Shown: piece by piece, positions 56,480 through 64,000 of the stretch
How the letters are laid out: each line of letters starts with the position of its first letter
Numbering within the stretch: position 1 is the first letter of the stretch
Assembly (NCBI GenBank): GCA_050084985.1
Contig: JBITNC010000001.1
Span: 91,698,001-91,762,000, forward strand
Direction: 5' to 3'
Length of the DNA stretch: 64,000 bases
Origin: Nageia nagi
Taxonomy: Eukaryota > Pinophyta
Notes under the pieces: generated by a model
Database searches by the model: none
Told to the model about the DNA's origin: nothing
The model's input: the letters and a program-made list of their open reading frames with translations, nothing else
Translations under genes and position numbers: made by a program

Positions 56480-57620
56480 CAATAATTTTGTCTCCCATAT
56501 CACAAAGCCCCCAATAGCTCCTCCCATTGTAGTAGCATCTCAAATGGGTATGGGTATCATTTAATCATTAAATTGAGATGCCTTCACTTGTATTGAAATA
56601 TATCCCTCTCTAATCATGTTACCATGGTACTTTCCAAAGGATAATCACTATGCACATTACCAAACCCCACTATTTTACCATCAGGATCAAGTAGATGCCC
56701 ATTTTGTCCCTTTTTAATATCCTTCATTCCAAACCCAAATTGCCTATAGTTGCCATTATTTTATCCACTATTGGTATGTTGTATCTACATGTCACAATCT
56801 CATGGTTTATAGGCCATAAAGTGAATTCAAAATTAAATAATTTAAATACATGTAATTTCAAGTAGAATTAAAAAGAATCAATTACTTCGTCAACATCCTC
56901 TTTAGGAGTCTTCATTAACTCTTCATGATCCATATTTGAGGACCCTTGTCTATTTTTCAAATCCTATAAGACCTCATCTATTACAATATCATGAGAGATA
57001 ATACCATTGGTTGTATGGTCATTATGTATGTCACAATCATTAATATCTTTTAACCTTGTCTCCTTCAACCTCAAAAAACCATGTTCCTTTATCAAATCAC
57101 CTTTTATATGATTCAATATTCATTTTTTTTTCCTTTTCTCTTGGTCATATTATTCTATCTCTTTTAATATGGCATTCTTCTCTACTTTTGGAAAATTTTA
57201 TTGACCATGAAAATCATTCTTAAAAAATTATTTTCCTACCAATATATAATGTTCACTATTAAATTATTTCTTGAGTACCTTATTTATATACTTATTTTTA
57301 GCCACATATTTTTTGGATTATACATTGTTGGATTAGGGATTACATTAGTTGTACACCTCCTACCTGTTGGTAGATGAGGAACTTATGTAAGACTATCATT
57401 AATTAGACTCCTAGTCTCATTTAACCTCTTAATATCACCCTATCGTATTCCATTGAAAAATCCATAATTTCCAATCATGAAAAAGTATTGTATCCTATTA
57501 CCCTTCCTACTAGATTCCCATTATCCTTGCACACTAGCTATATAAACCTCTCTATGATCAAGTATCCATTGCAACAACCTAAATTCATCACCTGTAAGTT
57601 GTAAGTGGCATTCTACATTA
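56480..57620 (-). pseudogene. unrecognised minus-strand coding relic
   Basis: Protein-like stretches follow each other on the minus strand. Near 57600 ANVECHLQLTGDEFRLLQW, near 57115 LNHIKGDLIKEHGFLRLKE and 'NDCDIHNDHTTNGIISHDIV', near 56925 SSNMDHEELMKTPKEDVDEV and near 56705 HLLDPDGKIVGFGNVHSDYP. The wording is charged and non-repetitive, unlike random AT-rich sequence. I do not recognise the family; a DNA-transposon accessory ORF is one possibility. Stops and frame changes interrupt it. Confidence 0.35.
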
Positions 57621-57879
57621 GCATGCAATGAACATTGCAAGTATCACTATTTTTCTAAATGAATCATAACAAAATAATAATACATATATGAATTTCCCCC
57701 ATAAAATATTAGAAAATCATATGTGTAGTATCTAGCACATACCATTGTGAGCCAAAAATTTTCAATAAATGAATTTAAACAACTAATACCAATGAGTGGA
57801 GCATCCTTGTAGTTTAAAATATGAGTGCTAATTACCTACCCATTTTCATTTTAAGGTACTTTATGATTCATGGACTCTA
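57621..57879. other. spacer
   Basis: No feature recognised. Confidence 0.4.
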
Positions 57880-58925
57880 TATGGTTAAATTGTAATCAAT
57901 AAGGTACTTTATGATTTATGGACTTTGTATGGTTTAACAAGATGCATGATGCAAACATAATTTCATGGAATGCAATTTGTGGCTACATCAATAATTCCCT
58001 TAAATTATTTGATATGAATAATGCATACATAGTTTCATGGAATTTAATGATGAAAAAATATGCACAAAATGGGTATTCTAAAAAGGCTCTAGAGACTTTT
58101 AAGTAGTTGCAATTATCAAATGTAAAGCCAAACTCTATAATCTTTTCTAGCATTCTTCCAACATTTGCCACCATGGGAGTTCTAGAAGAAGGTATGGACA
58201 TACATCAAAGAGTAGTTGAAAATAGTTTTGCATCAAATGTTATGGTTGTGAATTCCCTTATAGGAATGTATGCAAAATTTAGCAGAATAAATTAAACCTA
58301 TGAATTATTTAACAAGATGCATGATGCAAACACAATTTGATGGAATCCAATGCTCAGAGAATATGCAATTTATGGCTACAACAAGGACACCTTTAAAATA
58401 TTTTATATGCATGACATATAATAGTTTTATGGAATGCAATGATCCCATGATATTCACAAAATTAGTTTTATAAAAAGGCTCTAGATACTTTTAAGTATAT
58501 GTAATTATCAGATGTAAAGAAAAATTTTGTAATCTTTTTCAATATTCTTGTAGCATATGCCACCATGGTAACTATATAATAATGTATAGACATTCATCAA
58601 AGAGTAGTTAAAAATGGTTTTGAATTGAGTTTTGTGGTTGTGAATGCCATGATAGGCATGTATGTAAAATGTGGAAGAATACATAAATCCTAATAATTAT
58701 TTAACCCGATGCATGATAGAAATATAGATTGATGGAATGCAATGATTAGAGGATATGCAATTCATAGCCACAATAAGGATTCCCTTCAATTCTTTGATTT
58801 GCATGATGCAAAAATAATTTTATGGAATGCAATTATCATAGGGTACACACAAAATGGGTTTTGTGAAAAGGATCTAGATACTTTTAAGCAAATGTAATTA
58901 TCAAATGTAAAACTAAAATCTATAA
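57880..58925 (+). pseudogene. PPR gene fragment (PLS-type), decayed
   Basis: Translation gives successive pentatricopeptide repeats: WFNKMHDANIISWNAICGYI, then NAYIVSWNLMMKKYAQNGYS, then LSNVKPNSIIFSSILPTFAT, and GVLEEGMDIHQRVVENSFAS, VVNSLIGMYAKFSRIN. This alternation of 'VSWN.MI..YAQNG' and 'KPN..TF.S.L.A' units is that of plant PLS-type organelle RNA-editing or processing factors. Open stretches are 57918-58106 and 58107-58295; beyond 58300 further repeats are legible but full of stops. No start, no targeting peptide, no E/DYW end. It is a relic of a much longer gene. Confidence 0.85.
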
Positions 58926-59614
58926 CTGTTGATTAGGATTGTGTAATATATGCACCATGAACAATCTCAACCAAAGTAAATCAAGAACAGACTATGGTGA
59001 CAGTCTGATCTCAGAGAAGGCCGGTTCCTTATCTATTGGGTATAAGAGAAATAACAGGAAAGAAAATAAAAGGAGTAGAGTGCTAGGAATTTAAGCAAAA
59101 GGCTTAGGGTAACAAGAGAGAAAGTAAAGGTGAATCACTAGTTCAGCATGAGCTTTCACAGGGTGTGAAACCTTGGCCTAAATCTAGTGTAGCAGCTACA
59201 GTACAAGCTCTCACTCTCGAGTAGTTTCCTAGCTTTACTCTACCATGTATGCAGACATAGTTATGCTAAAGCTCATAATTATCATTCAAGAAACATGCCA
59301 AGGCTACCATAATGTAACCTAATTAAGAATAACAATTACAAGTGCTAGAAAAGAAAGGTCAAGATGATATCATATTACTGATAAAAACTATCGGTCCTTA
59401 GAGAATAAATGTAAAGAGCAAAACTAGAGCTTCTGACCCTTTTTCACTTTATTTTCATATACTTATACTAAAAAAATAATAGTTACAAGAAAATGAAAAT
59501 AGAATGGTTACAAAAATAGCCTAAGATCTTGGCCACTTCTAACTATCATCATCTATATATGCCACTTGTCGAATGTTACAAAACAAAGAAGGTCATGGAA
59601 GGTAACATCTTCCA
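58926..59614 (-). repeat. possible LTR of an unidentified minus-strand element
   Basis: TGTTGATTAGG at 58926 starts a stretch whose base composition and wording (GTGAATCACTAGTTCAGC, then CACAGGGTGTGAAACC) recall the R/U5 part of copia LTRs. If real, the partner LTR lies outside the window and the relic at 60.2-63.5 kb would be its interior. No primer site or polypurine tract confirms it. Confidence 0.25.
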
Positions 59615-59798
59615 AAACTACGATTATCCTTTCTTCTGTGATGTCATCATTTCACTCTAGCATGCTTTATTCATTGAATCTAACTTTTCAATTACCCTTT
59701 GCTGACCTCACCATCTCTGGAACCTGGTCTTTACCAAAACTATGACTATCTTTCTTCTATGATGTCATCATTTTGCTCCAGCATGCTTTATTTGCTTT
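59615..59798. repeat. direct duplication, about 120-bp spacing
   Basis: A 65-bp block starting CCAAAACTACGATTATC recurs as CCAAAACTATGACTATC near 59735; both continue TTTCTTCTRTGATGTCATCA and contain AGCATGCTTTATT. Confidence 0.85.
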
Positions 59799-60189
59799 AG
59801 AAAAATTCTTAGGGATCTTAAAATGAACTCATGATTGAAAGTAAAGTACACCGGGGCTTTAATAAAGAATTTATTATGTATAGATATACATTATGGTGAC
59901 TTCTAGGGGGAAAATTTTGCCTTTATCAAAGAGGAATTTTGAACTCAGTCTGAAAAATAATACCAAAATGAAATTTGTTATCTCAACTCTGAACCCCTAA
60001 AAATTGCACAACCTTACCCCAACTTGCATGTCTTTTAGAGAAGTCTTTTATTCTCGATTGGGCTAGAGCTATGCTATTCAAAACCTTGTAGGAGATTTGC
60101 CCATATTTGTGCAATGGCCACTGCAAGACCACTCCTTTATTGGCACATTGGTCAAAAAATTCAAACAAATTTGACTAATCAAAAGAAGT
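59799..60189. other. no gene recognised
   Basis: Spacer downstream of the minus-strand relic. A minus-strand open stretch at 59983-60168 has no recognised domain and may be its degraded tail. Confidence 0.4.
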
Positions 60190-63100
60190 TAGTAATAAAT
60201 CTATATCCTCTACCTTTTAACTATCTTCCTAATGTGTTTCAAAAATTCAGCCTTAGAGATGGGTGAACTATCCTCCTTCCACAATCCTAGAAATCTAGCC
60301 TCAGATAATTTTGCTATCTCAGCTTTCTGGGTTTCTACCCCTTGCAACTACTTGATTAAATTATTTTTTATTTCTTGGCACACCCATTTCCCACAGACTG
60401 GGTAGTCAATCACTGAGATTAACTCAACTCTATTTCCCACATTTAGGGCTTGGAGCTTCTCATTGGAAATCTCACCCAGCTTTTTCTTTGCCCTCTTTGC
60501 TAACTTCTCCATGGGGTCAATAGTACTTTCATAAAGGTTGACATTTGTCTCTAATTTCTTCAACTCTGAAAAACATAGATCAATGTGATCTCTATGTTAA
60601 ATCAGTTGTTTAACCCTTGAGGATAATTGCTCTCAAAATTTTTCTTTTATTTTGATCAAAAAGTTTCTATCAACCTTATTAACATTTGAATTCAATGCAT
60701 CTATGCAATGTTGGTGTTTAAATTGCCAATTATTATCTCTCTTACTGCTACTTTAGCTGCTTTGGTTGCAATTTTTGCATACTTCTATGCTATGACAACA
60801 TCTTTCTTTACTAGGTTATCTGCAGTCGGGTAGTAGCTAAGCTTGCTCTGAGAGTAGCTATATTATTATCTACAGCTTTTAATTTTAGCCATTGAGAATC
60901 TAATTTTGCTTCATTGCTTCATTTGCCTTCTAAAGCTTATTATATTTGACTTCTAATTTGGTCAATTCAAAAATATTTAAGTCTATAGCTATTTAAATAG
61001 CTCATTCTTATCACTCTGGGATATGCTCTTGGTATCTATCCTTACCTAGTTGTTCATTATAGACAAATCACTTTGCCCCTCTTGATGATCTTGGGCAATA
61101 GCAACCTCCAAAACTCTACTTTTTGCATCCATAGACATTGGAACCTTATTAGATTATCAAGTGCCAGGATTTTCCTACATTTGCTTCTACATCCAAGCTT
61201 CTTGATTTTGCTTCAATTGCTTGTACTACTCCATGATCCCACTCACTGACACCTATTGACCAGATATTGCAATGAATGGGGAGGCCATGCTCAACTCTGG
61301 TGTGGAAGAGGGTACCACCTATTGAACTGGTGTAATAGGGTTAGCTTGACTAGGGCTAGAGACACTACTACTGATGGGTGTAGGTATAAAAGCTCTGGAG
61401 TGGATGATGGAGGTGATGATGGTACAAAAACAACATTGATGGGGGGAGTGATGAGGGGAACCAATGAAAAGGAAGTGGGTTTAGACCATGTGAATGGTGA
61501 TGGCAAATTAGGAAGTGGTGGAAGGGTTGGTGATGGTGGGGATGAAGCAACAGCGATGGAAGGTGAATAAGATGAAATGGGGGTGACTGCCAAAGGTGGA
61601 ATAATTGCCAAGAGACTAGAAGAAATAATAGAGATAGGAGGAGGAATAAGAGAAGAAAGTGTACCTATGGGAGTGAAGCTCCTCTTTCTTTTCTTTGGAA
61701 ATTGAGGAGCTTTTGCAGCCTTTCTCTTTTCTATATAGACTTTCCCTACTTTTTTCCCACTTCTTAGGAAGTCTCCAGAGTGGTCTCTCTGGCTTCTTCA
61801 CTAACTTGCTCTTCGGGGATAGGGGCTTGAGCTGCCTTTGACTATTGTTGCTGCTTCTCTCCACCAAAACTTGCTAAAGAATCATCTGATGAGACATCCA
61901 TAAGATGCTCAATCTACCACATCTCCTCAAATTTATCATCCAAATTGGACTCTAAAGGGGAAAGCTTATTTTCGGACTCAACTATGTATCATACAAATGC
62001 CATAATTTTCTCTTCACTCCACTTCTACCTCCTTAGGGTAGTCAGGGATGCTTTTGAGATGGAGTCCATCTTAGGGTCAAAATTGGCTTTCTTCTCATAA
62101 AAGCTCATCCATGGAGGCAATAAATCTTTTAAAATAAGTTCCAAGGCATCACCCAATCTTCACTTGCTAGATTTCTCCACTGCTCGAACTCTGACCTTAT
62201 ATTTGCCTTGAAGCCTGAAGGATTAGGCTGGCTTCTCAACTTCTTACTGAAAATATCCTCCAGTCATACAATAAAAATTGGTTTATTTTTTTAAGTCTCA
62301 ACCCCAAAAGCTTTTATTCTAGACCCTTGCTTCTACCCCTACTCTACAACACCAAATCATGGACTCTAAGTGGGAGGCTGTAAGTGACCCTCTTCTTCAT
62401 CGCTATCCTGTACTTGGCATCTATGTAGTCCATCTGCCTAGTGAACTCCATGCTAAAAACCCAATCTGTGACATGAATAGGTAGCAAAAATGGAGCCCCT
62501 AAAAAACTATGCAACCTTATGAAAGTCCCCTCCTCGGCAAAAAACCAATCTCCTATCTCGCCATGTGCATCCTGAGGTATAGTTGGGAGGCTACCAGATC
62601 CATTAAACTCATTGTTGGAAATAAAAAATGCTCTAAAAAATTGTAATAATCAGCTCCCATTCTAACCTCTTCAGTCCATTTATCTATAGATTTGAGGGAC
62701 CTATCCTCACTTTGCTTATTCAGGGTCATTTGAGAAAAATAATCAGAATTCTGATGAATGAATAACCAAATTAGGTATGAGATGAAATCAAAATGGAACC
62801 TTCCTCTATTCTTTGTAACTACTAGAGATCCCATTTGAAATAGAAACTGACCAATTATAAATAATGGGGGATCTAGGGTGGGATATTAGGTATGCTATGG
62901 TCAGCTTGCTCAGGGAAATATATCTGTCAGATTGCTCTCCTACAACAATTAACAACATGGATAGTAACAACTGAGCATATGTGTTAAAATTGGCTAGCAA
63001 GACTTTTGATTGAGGGACCTCTTTGAAACTCATTACACCCTCTGCATTCTTGTTTAGCCAAGCTAGAAGATTTATTTTCAATTTAGCACTTGGCCTTGTG

Positions 63101-63465
63101 TCCCAATTTACTGCCATGGGAGTGGATTGAGGTGGCGGTAGGTTGAAAGCTTTTTCAATTGAAGGGGGGTCCAAGCTGAGAACAATTTTACCAAGAGGAT
63201 TTTTGATAGTCATTGAGGTAGCATCAAACCCCCTTTTTACTAAATCTACCAACTTAGGGGTTGGAAGGCATCTATGGAGAATGAAATACCTTAACCTTGA
63301 CCCCATGGGAGCATGTGCAATATGGTTAAAGGTAAAATTTAGGCACTTACCTTCAGCTATGCCCTTAGGATTTTTGTTTTGAGCTATTATTTTGGTGTCT
63401 TGTGGCAATTCCATTGAATCAATAACTCCTTTAGTGAATTTGGTTTGAGGGGGGGCCATGCTCAA
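60190..63465 (-). pseudogene. long unrecognised ORF relic: globular N-part, Pro/Ser linker, coiled-coil C-part
   Basis: The most protein-like stretch in the window outside pol genes. From ATG at 63465 there are 219 open codons (to 62806), with MGSRLRYFILHRCLPTPKLV and LSLDPPSIEKAFNLPPP. A frameshift near 62.82 kb leads into 62834-62553 and on to about 62400 (FIRLHSFLGAPFLLPIHVTD, SMEFTRQMDYIDAKYRIAMK). Then a basic stretch (61867-61616), a Pro/Ser-rich linker (61611-61291) and a Lys/Glu-rich probable coiled coil (60563-60348, KLAKRAKKKLGEISNEKLQ). No family recognised. Possibly a transposon-borne ORF, because other unknown ORFs here sit among elements. Plus-strand frames at 61256-61570 and 63143-63382 are shadows. 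Confidence 0.5.
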
Positions 63466-64000
63466 TATTCTGAAATACTCTGCTTACTATGATCACTATC
63501 GATAATATTCTGTGCTTCTTACCTTTTGATCGTTAGCTCTCTTGTGAATTTGAAGTTTGGGTAAATTTAAAATAAACCACCTTTGGCCCTTTTAAAATCA
63601 GCTTCAAGGGTTAATGCACCACCTTTTAATTACACAAATAACTCCACTAGTACTTTCATTTATAACAGATTTGATCTTTCATGATTTTCTTCGAAATCTC
63701 AAGATTTGATACTACTAATTTTCTCAAAAGTCTAATTCTATCAACGTAAACATGTTATTCCCATTAATATTTCACTGCTATTAAATGACAAATAATAATC
63801 ACACTTGGTTAAAATAAATGAACACAACATGCTATTTACAATATGTACAAATCATATCCTTTCTTTTGATCAATCTCCTACACATGGGTTTATAATGCTT
63901 TAAATGCTACCCATTTACCAAGATCGATAGCTACCACCTGTCCAATTTTGCTATTTCAGATGAGTTTTTTCCTACACATCTAGCTATCATGTAAGGTCTA
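63466..64000. other. region upstream of the minus-strand relic
   Basis: No gene recognised. If the relic was transcribed, its leader and promoter would lie here; I see no clear TATA box or primer site. Confidence 0.4.

Noticed and set aside
61256-61570. 104-codon plus-strand frame, Gly-rich.
   Set aside because: Antisense to the Pro/Ser-rich linker of the minus-strand relic; a reverse reading of CCA/TCA codons.
1-64000. tRNA, rRNA or other structured RNA genes.
   Set aside because: No cloverleaf boxes or rRNA blocks were seen; the tRNA-like matches are only retrotransposon primer sites.

Overview
This window reads as plant nuclear DNA, very AT-rich and dominated by transposons. The basis is Ty1/copia elements with initiator-Met-tRNA-type primer sites, Ty3/gypsy elements carrying a second (archaeal-type) RNase H typical of the plant Tat lineage, plant-type LINE fragments, and a decayed pentatricopeptide-repeat (PPR) gene. 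No intact host gene, rRNA, tRNA or CRISPR array is visible. The density of old, nested, stop-riddled elements suits a large, slowly purged genome; a gymnosperm such as a conifer is my guess, not something the sequence proves.

Layout. 1-3.0 kb: no gene, but a decayed tandem array with a period near 237 bp. 3.0-11.0 kb: an old copia element on + (copia-A) with both LTRs, primer site, gag, integrase, RT and RNase H. 11.1-11.4 kb: small tandem repeats and a (TA)n(TG)n tract. 11.65-19.3 kb: the 3' end and 3' LTR of a Tat element on + (Tat-B), interrupted by a nearly complete Tnt1/Tork-like copia on - (copia-C, 13.38-18.96 kb). 19.4-20.5 and 24.0-24.6 kb: LINE endonuclease and LINE C-terminal relics. 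24.8-27.15 kb: a long unrecognised reading-frame relic. 28.5-37.7 kb: a complete Tat element on - (Tat-F) with two tandem LTRs at its 5' end. 37.8-44.6 kb: a large non-autonomous LTR element on - without pol, holding a TSD-flanked internally deleted copia-A relative (40.16-42.04 kb). 45.6-53.9 kb: another Tat element on + (Tat-E). 54-59 kb: PPR-derived fragments, short repeats and an unrecognised minus-strand relic. 60.2-63.5 kb: a long unrecognised minus-strand relic.

How the parts relate. The insertion order can partly be read: copia-C lies inside a Tat-B LTR, the copia-A relative lies inside the pol-less element, and the pol-less element sits 101 bp beyond the end of Tat-F. The pol-less element shares the TGGTGAACC primer-site core with Tat-F and Tat-E, so it was probably mobilised by Tat machinery. 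The most informative anomalies are: copia-C flanked by a 255-bp direct duplication rather than a 5-bp target duplication; a threefold 142-bp tandem in only one copia-C LTR; a one-base loss in the protease active-site codon of copia-C; the three-LTR architecture of Tat-F; and a 519-bp foreign segment inside the small copia derivative.

Boundaries come from eye alignment of repeats. LTR ends with TG/CA and primer sites are reliable to a few bases; domain edges inside decayed frames are good to roughly 50 bases.
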